Shown here piece after piece: positions 10,201-25,200 of a stretch of DNA of 64,000 nt (its first letter is position 1; each line of letters starts with the position of its first letter). The DNA comes from Sulfuritalea sp. Lineage in GTDB: Bacteria > Pseudomonadota > Gammaproteobacteria > Burkholderiales > Rhodocyclaceae. The stretch spans positions 62,001 through 126,000 of the forward strand of contig JADJUP010000050.1 in assembly GCA_016716965.1 (NCBI GenBank), given 5' to 3'. Below the pieces are notes generated by a model. The model was given only the letters and a program-made list of their open reading frames with translations, was not told the DNA's origin and ran no database searches. A program made the position numbers and the translations under genes.

Positions 10201-13200
10201 TCTGGCAGGAAACCCGACGGGCGATGCCCGCATCTGGAATCCGGCGAATGCGAATGGCGTGCTCTACCTCAACATGGGTGACCGCAATGGCATCCGCGGC
10301 CTCGCCCAGGGCGAAGGCAACGAGCTTTACACGATCGAGCACCTCGGCGCGGATGCAAGCGGCGAGACGCTGCGCGTAGTGTTCAGCGGGCGCGAAACCA
10401 TCTTCAAGGGCGTCAAGAAGCTGGTGGCCTTCGGTGGCGCTGGCGATGACCACATCTACGTCAAGGACGGGGTGACCTCGGATGTCGAGTTCCACGGCGG
10501 CGACGGCAACGATGTCTTCATCTATGAAGGCACGGGCACGGCATGGCTGTACGGCGATGCCGGCGACGACTACATGGCGACCGGCGATGCCAGCAATGCG
10601 GCGTTCCTGTATGGCGGGGACGGCATGGACTACATCATCCACAACGGTAAAGGCCGCGCCGAGATCGACGGCGGCGCCGGCAGCGACAAGATCTATGGCA
10701 GCGTGGCGGCCGACCTGATCCGCGGCGGTGCAGACGGCGACGACATCGACGGGCGCGGCGGCGCCGACCAGATGTTCGGTGACGGCGGCGACGATCTGAT
10801 CCATTGGGACTACGCGGATGTCACCCTGGGCACTGTGGATGGTGGCGCCGGTAACGACGTGCTCGAAATCGTGGGCAGTTCGGCCGCGGATGATTTCCTG
10901 ATCACCTCGCTGGGAAGCAGCAGTTTCAAGGTCGCCAACTTCAAGGCCGGCACTCTGACGGGTTCGATCACGGGGCGGAATTTCGAAGACCTGCGGCTCG
11001 ATGCCCGTGCCGGGGCGGACAGGATCACGGTCGACTACATGTCCGGCTCGGGTCTAAGCTTCATCGCGCTTTCGGCCGGAAAGAATGTGGTGCGCACCGG
11101 TACCGAGTTCGTCAATGATCCGGAGAGCGGCCAGCCGATCGAGCAGCCGAAGTTCTCGATCTCCGACGACCGTGCGGCCGACGTCGTCACCATTCTTGGC
11201 CATGACGGTAGCAACGACATCGTGACGCTGTCTGATACGGATGGCACCGACAAGGGTTTCACCGGGATTCGCGTACAACTGGCCGGACTGCCGAAGATCG
11301 TCATGATCGATAGCATCCGGGCCGAAGGCGACGCTCTGGTGATCTCGACCCGTGGTGGTGCCGACACGGTGACAGCCACCGCGATCGCGACCGACCGCGC
11401 TGCATTGCGCATAGTCGGCGGTTCCGGCGACGACACGCTGAAGGGTTCGCGCTTCAACGATGTGATCGACAGCGGGAAGGGCAGTGACAAGGTCACCGGC
11501 GACCTTGGCCTCGACGAATTCTTCGACGACAGCCCCAGCGCCAGCAACGGTGTGGACGACGACGGCGACGGCCGCATCGACGAAGCCGACGAAAACGAGA
11601 TCGACACGCTGATCGAGAACCTCGGCGCCAGGGTCGAGACCGCTGGTGCGGACGTCGGCCTGTACAACGACAAGCTGGTCATCGGAAACCTGCTGAACAG
11701 CACCGGCAGCGCGAATTTCGAAGTTGGCAAGAACGCCGCCAACGAACTCATCGACGCCGGCGACCGCTTTGCCGCCAGTGCGACGCTGGAAAGCCTGAAG
11801 CACATCTTCGAGAAGGCCGAGATAACCGGTGGTGCAGGCAACAACACCTTCGTGGTTAACGATCTGGACCGCAGCATCCAGGTTGGCGGCACGAAGTTCT
11901 CCGTGATCGACTGGCGCGGCCAGGCGACACTGGACAATGCTGCCAACGACAGCCTGTTCCCTGAACATATCCTGGTGACCGTTCCCTTCGATAGCCGGGC
12001 CGTCATCGACATCCGCTCGGCGGCGAATGACAGCAGCGACCGACTGGTGGTGACCGGTTCCGATGCGGCCGACCGCTACCTGCTGACGGCCACCGGTACC
12101 GACGGCAATGCCATTGCGACCATCCAGGCGCTGGACATCCGCATCGGACAAACCTTATTGTCGAACGGGCTGACGATCACCCATCAGCATGTGGAGAACG
12201 TCGAGATCAACAGTCGGGGCGGCGACGACCGTCTGGCGGTGCGCACGTTGCACACTCGCACCACCTTGAATACCGGCGCGGGGAACGATGCGATCTTTGT
12301 CGGCAGCAATGCCGCACTGGGAGGGCTGGGCCTGCCCGATACCAATGCCGGCGGCACGCTGAACTCGATTAATGCGCTGCTGACGGTGAATGGGCAGGGT
12401 TCCGGCGACAGCGACCAACTGATGCTGGACGATACCGGTGACGGCGCCCCGAACCAGGGAACGCTCACCAGCACCCGGATTACCAATGGCGTGATCGGCA
12501 CACCGGCTCCGCTCATGGCCGCCGGCGCGCTGATGGGCGTTGGCGGCAGCATCACCTACGGCTCGCTGGAAATCCTGCAGATCAACCTTGGGAATGCCGC
12601 GAACAGCAATGTGTTCACGGTCGAAAGCACGCACGGTGACGGTTCGATAACCGCCATCAGCAGCGGTACCGGCGCCGACGTGTTCAACATCGAGACCATG
12701 GCGGGCAACCTCACGCTATCGACCGGCGGCGGCAGCGACACGGTGCGTGTTGGCTCCACCACCGGCGACATTGGCCAGCAGGCCGGGGTGCTGGACGCCT
12801 TCGACTCCAGCGCGAACGCCATTGTCGGCCGCCTTGAAATCGATGCCGGTACCGGGAATGCCGATACCTTGAAGCTCTATGACTCCGGCGACACCACCCG
12901 CGAGAACGGCCGGCTCTCGTCGGCCGAGATCGTCGGCATGGGCATGACGCTTGGCATCGGCTATACCGGATTTGACGTCCTCAAAGTCTGGCTGAGCAAC
13001 AACGACAACGGGTACTACATCGACTCCACCCATACCGGTGTGACCTTCATTGACCTGGGTGACGAGCAGGCCGTCGTCAATGGCGTCAACGACGTTGTCA
13101 ATGTGAGGAGCATTTCCGGTCCGACCACCATCGATGCCGGTCAGGGCAACGATGTCATCCGCGTCAACTTCAGCGACCAGGGTGAGCAGACCTTTGTCAG

Positions 13201-16200
13201 TGGCATCGATGGCGAACTGACGCTGCATGGCCAGCAAGGAAGCGACCGTTACGAGATCGGACTCGCCGGACAGATTTCCTCGCGCATTAACGTATTCGAC
13301 CAGTCCGGCGGCGATCCCGGGATCAATCGGCTGCGCATCTACGGCACCAACGACATCGACTTCTTCCTGCTCCGGGCGAACAAGGATGTCGGCGTCGGCA
13401 TGGTCTCGGCCGTCGAGGTCGATGCGAACCGCGCGCCGGTCCCGGGCGGGGTCATCGAGCGCATCAACTACGATGCCGACATCAGCGGCGCGGTGGAGAT
13501 CTTCGGCCGTGCCGGGGACGATACCTTCGTCCTTGATGACAACCTTGCACCCACCACGATCTTCGGCGATGCGGGCATCGATACCTTCCAGATCGGGCAG
13601 GTCTACCAGTCCTTCCGCGACGGCCGCAACCCCGACAACGGGCTTGCCGAGGAAGACTACTTCGAGACGACCCAGATCACCCGCGGCTTCCTCTCCAATG
13701 GCGTCAGCCAGAGCACGGTGTTGTTCGGTGGTACGGGCAATGACAACTTCACCGTGTATAGCAACAAGGCGGAACTGTTCCTCTTCGGTGACGAGGACGA
13801 CGACACCTTCACCGTGCGGGCCTTCGTCAAGGTGGATCCGAACGATCCGAAGGCGCCTTTCACCAACATCAACGGCGGTCAGGGCGCCGACTTCATCGCC
13901 TTCACGGTCAATGCGCCGGTACGCATCGACGGTGGCGATGGCTTCGACACGCTGACGGTGATCGGCACCGAGTTCGGTGACGACTTCGTGGTCAACGATC
14001 AGGGCGTGTATGGCGCCGGACTGTTCGTCACTTACACCGGCCTCGAACGGATCGTGGTCGATGCCATCGAGGGCAACGACCGCTTCTTCATTGAAAGCAC
14101 CAGCGAGAGCGTGTCGCTGGAGATCGTCGGCGGCCTCGGCAGCGATACCTTCCATGTCGGCGGCAGCAATGGCAGTTCGGTGACGGTGGTCAGCAACAAC
14201 CTCGAAGGGCATAGCGGACTGGTGATCCAGACCACCACCACCGATGATCCGGCTTACAAGAACGTGTTCGTCAAGGATGTTTCCGTCGATGTGCGCGACA
14301 ACGACGAAGCCGAAGTCGTGGTCCTGTTCGACATCGGACCGATCCGCGTATTCGAAAGCGGGCTGGGCGGTACTCTGGTCGTCAATAGCTATCGCGTCGT
14401 GCTCAGTCGCGCGCCGGAAGAGAACGTGACCGTGAAGGCCGTGGCAGTTGCCTTGCGCGAGAGCGTGCTGAAGGCAGGCGGCAAGGGTCTTGCGCTCAAT
14501 TCGGTCAACAGCCTAACGGGGGCCAGCGAGGATGGCATCGAACTGACCTTCAGCCGCAACAACTGGTTCGAGCCACAGACCGTATACGTGTTTGCACCTC
14601 AGGACGCGTTGGCCGAAGGAACCAACGGGTTCAACATCGTGCATCGTACCCAGCAGGGTTCCAGCGCCAAGGACGGCGGCGACTACGACGGCCTCGCGGT
14701 GCTGGGCGTGGTGGCTACGGTGGTCGATGACGACGCGGCGTCGGTGCTGATCGCGTCCTACGACAACAGCGCTCCGGCTCCGCAGTTCTTCGAGCCGATA
14801 GTCGCCGAGGGCGGCGGCGCCAGTCCCGACGCGCCTGAAGGGCTGCGCACTGACAGCTATTGGGTGGTGCTGACCAAGGCACCGACAGGCAACGTTCAGG
14901 TGAACTTCGCCTTTGACAACCAGATCGAGTTCGTCTCCGCCACCGGTCCTGGAGTCGTGGGCTCGACCATCACCTTCAGCACCGCCGACTGGGCGACTCC
15001 GCGCAAGATTACGGTCAAGGCGGTGAACGATACCGCTTTGGAGGGAACGCATTACTCGCGCATCACGCACACGATCCCGCAGGCGACCGCAGGTATTCCG
15101 AACAACTTGAACAATTTCCTCGGTGTCACTACGTCGGATATAGCGGATGGCCTTGCCGCAAAGGTCAACGGCAATCTTGATACCCCCTTCGTGGCCACCG
15201 CGAATGGCGACAAGGTGACCCTCACCGGTCCGGCATTCCGCTACAACCTGGCGACTCCCTACGCGTCGCCCACCGTCACCCTGGGTGGCGTTGCTGCAGA
15301 GGGCGAGGTCTGGGCGCTGGTGGTCAATGGCAGGACCTGGTTCCATGTCGTCGATGCCGGCCAGACCGTGACCCAGGTAGGCGACAGCCTGCGCAGCAAG
15401 ATCGACGCCGACAGTGTGTTTGCGGCCAGTGGCAGCGGAAACGTGCTGACGATCACTGCGTCCGGCGGCGGCCTGGTCACCGTCGGCTTCCTGGTGTCTG
15501 GGGATTCCGCGGGGACGGCCGCCATTTCCGGCGCGATGCATGGACACAGCGTGGTTACGACCAATCCTGCGGACACCGCCCCAGCCTGGAATGTCGCCGA
15601 AATCGATATCGACGGCACCACGGCGCCGCCGGGCGCCAGTTGGAACAGTTCTCCGGCGGGCGCCGTGTGGACCGTGAATCTGGACGGAACCGAATTCCGT
15701 TACACCAGCAAGATTGACGACGAGGCACTCAGCCTGGTGGCTGCCGGGCTGGCTGACGCGATAAACCAGGGCGGCACGCGCTTCGCCGCCAAGTACGCGA
15801 CGGCCACGGTGAAGCTGACAGGCACACCGGGTGTCGGTGATGTCTGGACCGTGCGCCTTGGCAGCGAAACGCTGAGCTACACGGTCGTGGCCGGCAATAC
15901 GGTGGCGGACATCGCCAACGCCCTGGCGACACAAGCCAATGCACTGGGCGATTACGACCTCGCTCCGGGCGACATATTGACCGACGGCCAGTTCAAGGTC
16001 GTCCGCGGCGATGCGGCTGCATTTGCCGTCAGTGTGGCGGTGCAGGGAACCAACCTGCAGAGCAGCGGCCAGGTCGTCGGCACGACCGTGGGCGAAAAGC
16101 TGATCGTGTTCACCACCGATGGCACACCTTTCACGGTCGACGTCAGGCTGGCCGAGTCGGCTTCGCAAGTGGAAGACTTCGCCGTGGGCGGTACTGTTCT

Positions 16201-19200
16201 GGCGGACGATGGCATTGGCCCGAATGCCAGCATCAAGAGCGCCACCCACTATTCGAGACTGGTGCTCCAGCTCACCGCTGCCACTGCCCCGGTGCTTCAG
16301 GGCGCGGGCTGGAATCTCGTTGCCGGCGTCAGGCCCGACCGGATCGGAGTCGACTTCTCCGGCACTCCCGCGGAAGACGAAGTCTGGACTTTGCGCCTGA
16401 AGAATGCCGACGGCTGGATTACCAGCGTCAGCCATGTCGTTACCGCCGGCCAGACTTTGCAGGAGGTCCTGGAGGATTTGCGTGACCTGATCGCGCCCGC
16501 CGGCTACGCTGCTGCCGTGGCCGCGAACAGCTTCGCAGTGGTGGTCGCAAGCGACGACGGCGATACGGCGACGCCGGAGGACGGCACCCGCCTGATGACG
16601 GTCGAACGCATGGGAACCTTCAGCCTCGAACTGACGATCGAACCGGCAACCGAGGACGAACCGTCGGCCGTCCAGTCGACGACCACCACCGACCAACCCG
16701 GCTTTGCCTTTGCCTACGTTGCCGGCTCGAATCGCGAAGTGATCGCGCCGGATTCGCTCGACGTCACCATCGCGGACAACGATGCGCCCGGCGTCCTCAT
16801 CCTGCAAAGCGGCGGATCCACTGACGTCATCGAACCTACCGAACTCGTGCGGCTGGGCTCGGGCTATGCCAGCCAGGTGATTACGACCCGCTTCCGCATC
16901 GGCCTTGGCCTCGATGCAACCACGGACCTGCCGGTTCCGCCGAAAGCGGACCAGACCTGGACGGTTTACCTTGTGGATTCGAACGATGCCGCGACCCCGC
17001 CGCCGTTCGTGACCTATACCCATACGCCCGGCGTAACGCCGACCTTTGCCCAGATCGCGACAGGTCTGGCGGCGAAGATCAACGACCTGGCCGGTCCGCT
17101 CGCGGCGGCGTATGACGCGGAAGCCTCCGGCGATTACCTCACCATCAAGCGGCCGACTCCGGTGTATTGGTGGCAACTCGTCGAGCAGCAACCCTTCAGC
17201 GTATTCATCAAGGTCAGTGAAGGCGCAGCCACCACGGCCGTCCTCTTCATCGGCGATTTCGGCACCGCGACCGCTCGCGAAATCGGCATCCACGACTCGG
17301 TGTTCCTGGCCCAGGACCTCGATTCCGCGAAGTGGAACACCAACTCCAGTACCGACATCGTTGATTCGACCTCAATACCGCACCTGACAGTGTTCGGCAC
17401 CGGCGACGGCAATGCCGACTTCTACGGCTTCGAGATCACCGAACAGATGCTGAAGGACGAACTTGATGCAGAGATCAGGTTTGCCGACGACCGGGATGTG
17501 CCCATCCCGCGAGTTCACGACGGCATCAAGGCAATTTTCGACATCGACCACGGCTTCGATCTGGGCGACACGCAGTTCTGGGTCAGCGCGATCAAGCTCT
17601 ACGAGCTGCGCGCGCCGCTGGATCCCGATCTGCCCTTGCAGCCGAACCTGATCGGGCAGAGTTCGTTCTTCAATACTCCGGATTCCGGCAGTTCCTGGTA
17701 TTTCGACGGACTCCTGACGACCCAGTTAACGCAGGCCGGCAAGTACTACATCGAGGTGACTGCGGTCTACCCGTACAACCTCGACGGACTGCCGGAAGGT
17801 GTCGACTACCAATTGCACGTCTCGGTTGGGCAGCATGCCGAGGATTCGTTCGTGTTTGCGCCGGCACCGGTTTCCGAGCAGGAATCGACCAACAATACCG
17901 GCCAGAGCCTCGATTCGGGCACCACCGACGAAGAGCGTGGCACCAACTTCTTTACCTTCGCCGACCCTAACATCGGCAATGGCGTGATCAACTCCTCGAC
18001 GCCCTATGTCCGCATTACCGGAACGGGCGACGGCAGCCCCGACGTCTACCTGTTCGACGTTACCTCGACCAAGCTCAGCCTGACAGCGGACACCGGCAGC
18101 GTGCTCGACCCCAACAACAGCGAGTTCTACACCCGCTACGTCTTCGAGTTCACGGGCACGGTCGAGGTCGGCGACCGGTGGACGCTGGGTGTCGGCTATC
18201 GCGACTACGAGGTCTACGTTGACGGCACGACCATCGGCGCATCCCTGCTGTCCGTCGCAAACGAGTTCGAGCGACTCATCGAAGCCGCAGAAACAGCCAA
18301 GCAGATCGACGGCTACGTCGCCAACGTGAGCTCGACCTCTGGCATCAAGCTCACCATCGAGAACACGGCGTCCGGTTTCGCCCTGAAGGGCAGCGGTGAT
18401 GTCGACCCTGTCCCAGACGGGCTGCGGCACGAAGTGGCGTCGGCCGCGACGGTGACGCGTACGACTTCCGCAACAGTCGGCGATGGCGTCACGGCGATTT
18501 CGTTCGCCAACGTCAAGATAGATCTGGCCAGCGCAGACCTGACCGCAGCCGACAGGTGGATCCTGACCATCAACGGCAAGAACACGGCACCGGTCGTCGT
18601 CAGCAACAGCCTGGACGCCATCGCCGCTGCTTTGCGCCTTGCGGTGACCGACCTGATCGCGGCGGAACCCGTGGCGCTGGCCGATGTCAGCATCGTGGCC
18701 CGCAGCGATGACGTCGTTGAACTCGAGTCGACGACGGGTCTGACGGCCGGCATCAGCATCTCCGGTGCCAGGCCGCGCGGCAGCGCGACGATCAGCGGCA
18801 CGCCGTTCGGGCAGCCGATCGCGAACACGCCGTCGGAGATCGAGGATATCAACTGGACCAATGTGTCGATTGTTCTCGACGGCACGGCCTACCAGAACGA
18901 GGTCTGGCGCCTGACCGTCGGCGCAGAGGTTCCGATCGGAGTCCCGGTCCTGGTGGCCGACACACCGAGCACGATCGCGCAGAAGCTTGCCAACAAGTTC
19001 ACTGCGCCCGGATTTGTCGGCGTCTGGGATGGCGACCGCACAATCACCTTCTCCAACGTCGGCGACGTCGGCATCACCTTCGATATCACCCCGGCCGTGA
19101 CCGGCGGGACGATCAGCACCCAGGCGGTCAACGCGGTCGCCATCCTGAATGTGACCTCCCTGGTCGGCAACATTACGATCAGCGACGAGTGGACGCTGGA

Positions 19201-22200
19201 GCTGGACGGCATCGCGGACTATGTAGTGCCCGCCAGCTTTAACCGTGATCTCACCGCGGATGATCTGGTCGACGAGATCAACCTCGATACGCTTACGACC
19301 GGCTACTCGGCCGAGTACGACACGACGAGCAACGTCATCGTGATACGCAAGTCTTCCGGTACCTTCACCGCGACGCTGACGGAAACCTTCGATGCCGCCT
19401 CGGTTTCGGAAGCACCGACCGCCACCACCGATCGCATCCTGACTTTCGACTTCGACGATGCAAACGCCCCGGACGGCGTTCCGGCGTATGCCACGCAGTG
19501 GTCGCTGACCTTGCCCGGTATCGCCGCGACCTTTGTGACGCCGGTGGACACGGATGTCGACACTACCGCCGCAGCCTTGGAAGCACTGATTCATGCCCAT
19601 GCTGACTACAACGCCAGTTACAACGCTTCGAGCAATGTCCTGACCGTGACCCGCACCTCCGACTGGGCGGCGGTGGTGACCTTTACGATTACCGAAACGC
19701 GGCCGGCGAAGGTGGTGAGCGACGCCAGCCAGGCCGCGACCGTGGTGACCCTCGGCGGCTCCGCGGCCGAGGGTGAAACCTGGCAGGTGGACCTGCCCGG
19801 CGTTGCGGCGGCCACCTATCTGGTGAGCCTGGGGACGAACCCCGGCCTTGACGCGATCGCGCTGTCGCTGAGCAATACGGTCGGCACGCGGCCGGGATAC
19901 GAGTCGATCGTCCATAACGGCAAGGTCATCGTGCTCGGTTCGAGCCTGGCGACCGCGCCCGAGGTCGCTACGCCGGTGGTTGCGGGCAACGCCCTGGTCA
20001 GCGGCGGCGTCGACCTGAATTGGAGAATGGCCGTCGCCCTCGACGTGGCCGGCTATCCGGATGACTTTACCGATGGCGACGTCTGGACCTTCTATCTCGG
20101 TACCGATACCTACAGCTACGTCGTCGGCACCGACTTCAGCGCGGCCGGAAGCCTGGCCGCCTTCCTTGAACTGGCAATCGAGGATGCCGCTATCGATGAA
20201 GGTCTTGTCGTGACCGTCAGCGGCACCCTGGTGCTGCTGGAAACCGACGGCGACACGGTGGTGCTCGGCGCATTCGAGTGGACACGGGTCGAACCCTATG
20301 CCGTGGCCGGCTTCGATCTCGATGGGCGCGACCACTACAACGTGGTGGTGATCGATCTGGCCGATACTGCGCAAAAGATCAGCACGAAGGAACTCTTCCA
20401 GATCACGCTCAATGGCGTGGCGTTCTCCTACGAGGTCGAGGATCTGCCGGACGGGGACCAGCCGGGCGAACTCAATCTGGGTACCGTGGCAAGCAAGCTG
20501 GCAGCCAAGATCAACAGCGTGATCGGCGGGAGCGATTTCTATACCGCGGCGGTAAGCGGCACCAAGATCACGATTACCGACAAGGCGCTGACGCCGGAAC
20601 CACATGGCGTCGATCCGATCGTCTTCGCCTCCCAGCGCGGTGGTCCCGTCACCATCGTGGCCGACATCGACAAGTCGAGGCTGGTCGGCGGCAGTGAAGA
20701 GGTGCTTACCGGCTACACCCTGGAGGTGTCCCACTACGTGTTCGGCGTCATCAGGTACGAACTCGGCATCTTCCCGATCTTCGGCTGGAGCCCGGTTTAT
20801 TACTGGAAGCCCACCTACGAGACGGTCAATTTCACGCGCAGCCTGCGGCTTGAACTTCTGGATTCGGCAGGCAACGTGGTCAAGGTTGCCCAGTACGTCC
20901 CCGGCTCGACCACGGTCGATGCCGGCAGCACGACGCCCTACGATCCCATGCTCAGCCACACGATCACCAATCCGGTCGGCACCGAGCCCTACACGCTGCG
21001 GGTGTCCACGGTCGTCACCTATGACAAGTTCTTCCCGCAGTACGTGTACGCCGGAGTCTGGGAAGGCCTTGGCTACGAGTTGATCCTCTCCGTGCAGGGC
21101 CACCTGCAAAACGAGAACGCCATCGAGCTGCGCGGCAAGACGCTGCAGGTCGTGGAGGGTCCGGGTCTCGGCCAGGCCGCGGTGATCGCCGACTACGACG
21201 CGAAGACCAAAGCCTATTACCTCGATACCCGCGATTTCGACATATGGGACGACACCCCCGGCCTCGACAGCCGTTACGACATCACGGCCAGCCTGTTCCT
21301 TGAATCCGAGGCAGCTCCGGGCGGAACGTTGACCTACAACAACGATTACCTGAATGAGTCGCCGGTGACCGACAGCTGGAGCGTGGTCCTTACCAGGCAG
21401 CCGGGGCAGGACGTGATCGTCAATGTCCTGCCGACGCTGACCCGGACCTACAACGCCGACGAGGCCTTCAATCCCGACGCCGGCTTCGGCGAAGGCAATG
21501 CAGAGCAGGTGCGCGTGGCGACGGATCGCGCGTTGATCCAGCTCGGCGGATCGTCAGCCGCGGGCGAGTACTGGATCGTCACGCTGACCGGCACCGACAC
21601 CACGCTGAGCGTGGATTCCTTCCTCGACGCCGTGTTCCAGCGGCTGGAGAACGGCGTACTGACCACGGCGGAACTGGCCTATCTGCACGCAACCGGCAGC
21701 GACGTGTTCGTCTACAGCGGCGGCAGCACCGACATCACGACGGTCGCCACCGAACTGGCGAAACGGATCAGCGGCATCGTTGGCGATGGCGTTGACAACG
21801 ACGGCGACAGCGTCATCGACGAGGTCGGCGAGCCCACCGGCTACGCCGCCACGATGACGCCGGGCCTGTCCGTCGAACTTACCGGCACGCCGCAGAACGG
21901 CACTGCCTGGGCGCTGGCGCTTTCCGGCGTCGCGACGCCCTTTACCTACACGCCGGTGGCGGGCGATGACCTGGCGGACGTCGCCGCCGGACTCGCCGCG
22001 CTGCTCAGCGCCAATGGCACCGGCTTCAAGGCTAGCGCCGAGGGCAACAGGCTGCTGATCCTCAAGCCGGGCGCAACGGCAGCATTCACCGCCGCGCTGC
22101 GCATCGGCGACGTTCCGCCGCCGCCGGGTGTTCCGCCTCCCTTCAACCCGATAGGCGTGCAGGCGCCGCAGATACTCGTCACCAGCAGCGTTACCGGCAA

Positions 22201-25200
22201 CGCGTTCTATGCCGAAGTGGCAGTCGGCATAGATACCGATACCAGCGGCGGCTTCAAGGTACGCCCGGTTGCCGAAGGAAGCGGCAAGGTCGAGATCACC
22301 CGCGAACGGATCAGCGCCACGGTCAGCAAGTTCGACTTCCTCCAGGTCGAGCTGATGGGGCAGGTTCTGGCCGGCGAGACCTGGGCGCTGCGCCTGACCA
22401 ACGTCGCGGTTCCCGTGGTGGCGCGCTACACGACGCAGTTCGGCGACACCCTGTCCGACATCGCTGTTGCGCTGGGCAGCCAGCTCGACCCGGCGCTCTA
22501 CGACGTTACGGTGCGCGGCCGCGTGATCACGATCGGCAACGCCCTGGCCTCGCAGACCCAGGACTTCGGTGCCGAGGTACAGGTCGGGCTGGCCCGTACC
22601 AGTGGTCTCGGCAATCCTCCGACGCAGGATGGCTTGCGCACCTCCGGTACCTCGGCTGTGGTGCCGCAACTGCTGTTCGTGGCGGATGACGGCGACAACG
22701 TGGCCGAACTCGGCGAGTGGAATTTTGCGCAAACGGTGGCCGTGATGGCGATCGACGACGACGTCATCGACGGTGGCGACGCCCTGGTGTTCCCGGAATT
22801 CGAAGAGCGCGTCAACGCCATTCGCGGCCCGCTGACCATCGAAGGCGCTCCGCTGGCCGGCGCCGAGCGCTTCCTCAACGATCCCTTCCGCCTGCCCGAG
22901 GAGACCAACGATCCGCAGGCCGACGGCACGGTCAATTCCGTCACGGTCGATGCCAACGGCAATGGCGAGATGAGCGATCGCGAGGCCTTCCACCTCAACG
23001 CCCTCTACGGCGAGCGGCCCGGCTTCGATCCGCGCATGAACCAGTTCCCCTTCGAGTTCACCTGGCTCGACGGCCCGGCCCTCAAGCGCTACCTCGATGT
23101 GCTGTCCGTCTCGCAGGAAATCCTCTCGGTCAGCCGCGACACCGCGTTCAGCGTCAATCTCACGGTGGGCGGTGTCACCCCCGGCACCTCGGTAGTGCGC
23201 TTCAGCGGCACCCCGGACCAGTCCGCAGTCGGCCTTGCCGGCAGCGACCTGAGCTGGATAGAGACCGTCGTCAGCCTGGGTGGCTTTGCGGTCGACGGCC
23301 AGGACTGGACGCTCTCCATCGACCTCGATCCGACGGTGGCGGGCGTCCTCCAGCGCAGCTTCCACGTTACTGCCGAATCGAAGGCACTGTCGAAGATCGT
23401 CGCCGACTGGGCCGGGTATTTCAACGGCCTCGTCGTCGGTTCGGTGACCTTCCATGCCCAGTCGATGGTCGATATCGCGGGCAACGCCAAGATTCGCCTC
23501 TGGGCCACCGACGGAAATGGCGACGCTGTGGACTTCTGGGTCGACACCACGGTCGGTTCCAACGGCACCACACAGGTCAGCGGCACGCCGGATCAGAACT
23601 TCGCAAAGATCTTCGGCGTGGATTGGACCGTCGCGGTCTTCGAGGTGTTGCAGGCGCAGGCAGGCGCCTGGAACCTTACCCTGGATGGCTTGCTGGCGGC
23701 GACCTACCCGGTGACGGCCGGCGCATCCATCGCCGATGTGACGACCAACCTGGCCGACCGCATCTCCACTGCCTTCAAGCCGGTGGTTTCGGGCTACACA
23801 GTCACCTTCGACGCGCCCTGGCCGTCCGAGGCCACCAGCACGCTGGTCCTGAGCGGCACGCCGCAGGCCGGCACGACCTGGACGGTGACGCTCGACATCG
23901 CCGGCACCAGCAAGCAGTTCAGCCACCTGGTGGTTGCCGACGACACGCTCGAGTCGATCGGCCTGGCGCTGGCCGCCGCGGTGAATGCCGATACCGCCGG
24001 CAACCTGGCTGCGCGTACTTCCGGCGTGGCGCTGATCATCCTCAATACCGCGGGCAATACGGTCGAAACCGGTTTCTCGATCAGCCCGCAGGCCACTGCG
24101 CTGCGTCCGGACCCGGTGGCGACTTACGCGAAGAGCCTTGAACTGTCCGGCACGCCGGTAGCGGGCAGCATCTGGTCGGTCGGCCTCAGCTTCAACGACG
24201 GCGCCGGCCTGGTCACCAGTACCCACGATTACACGGTTCGCGCCACGGTCGCCCTGGCCGAGGTCGCGGCCGGGCTGGCGGCCAGCATCAACGCCGCCGG
24301 CACCGCCTACTCCGCCAGCGTGAATGGCAACACGCTGGTGATCCAGAACGCCGGCGAGCCGGGCTTCGCCACGGCCACCCGGGTCCAGCAGGCCGCCGGG
24401 GCGACCGGCAGCTTTACGCGCTCGGTGGCGTCGCCGACCGTCACCCGCCTGACCCTGGGCAGCGGCACCGGCAGCGCCGCGCTGGGCGACACCTGGACGG
24501 TGACCGTGGGCGGCGTCTCCTACGCCTATGCGGTCGAGTCGCTGGCCGTGATCGCCAGCAAGCTTGCCGCCGCCATCGAGGCCGACGCGAATCCCGCCTA
24601 CGTGGCCGCCAGCGAGGGCGCCACGCTGATCATCGTCAATCGCGAGGATGTTTTCACCGTGTCGCCGGCGCCGACTCTCCAGGTCGGCACCGTTCCCGTC
24701 GCCCGCGTCGCGACCTTGCCGCAGGCACTGGTGGTGGGGCAGCGCCTGTCGGTGACCCTGGTCGGCAACGACGCATCGAACATCGTTTCCTACACGGTCG
24801 GCACCAACGGCAGCATTACCGAGCCGGTCGCCGAAAGCGCGGCCTCGGCTGCCGCCGCGCTGGCCCTGCGCATCAATGCCCTGGCGCCGGCCGACTACAC
24901 GGCCACCAGCGACGGCGCCACCCTGGTGGTGGTCAATCGCGCCGGCCATCGCTTCACGCTGGCCGACCTGTTCGTGGTCGATACCAACGAACCCGGCCTG
25001 GCCGGCACCGCGAGCGTTTCCATGCTGACGCTGGCAGGCGCACCGGTGGTCGGCGCCACCTGGGCCGTGCGCGTCCTCTACGACGGCGAGGCGCCGGGCC
25101 AGTCGCGCACGGTGTCCCATACGGTCGGCATCGGCGAGACCGTCGAGGACATCGCCGCGGCGCTGGCACTGGCCATCACCAGTGGTCTCGGCACCGACAT

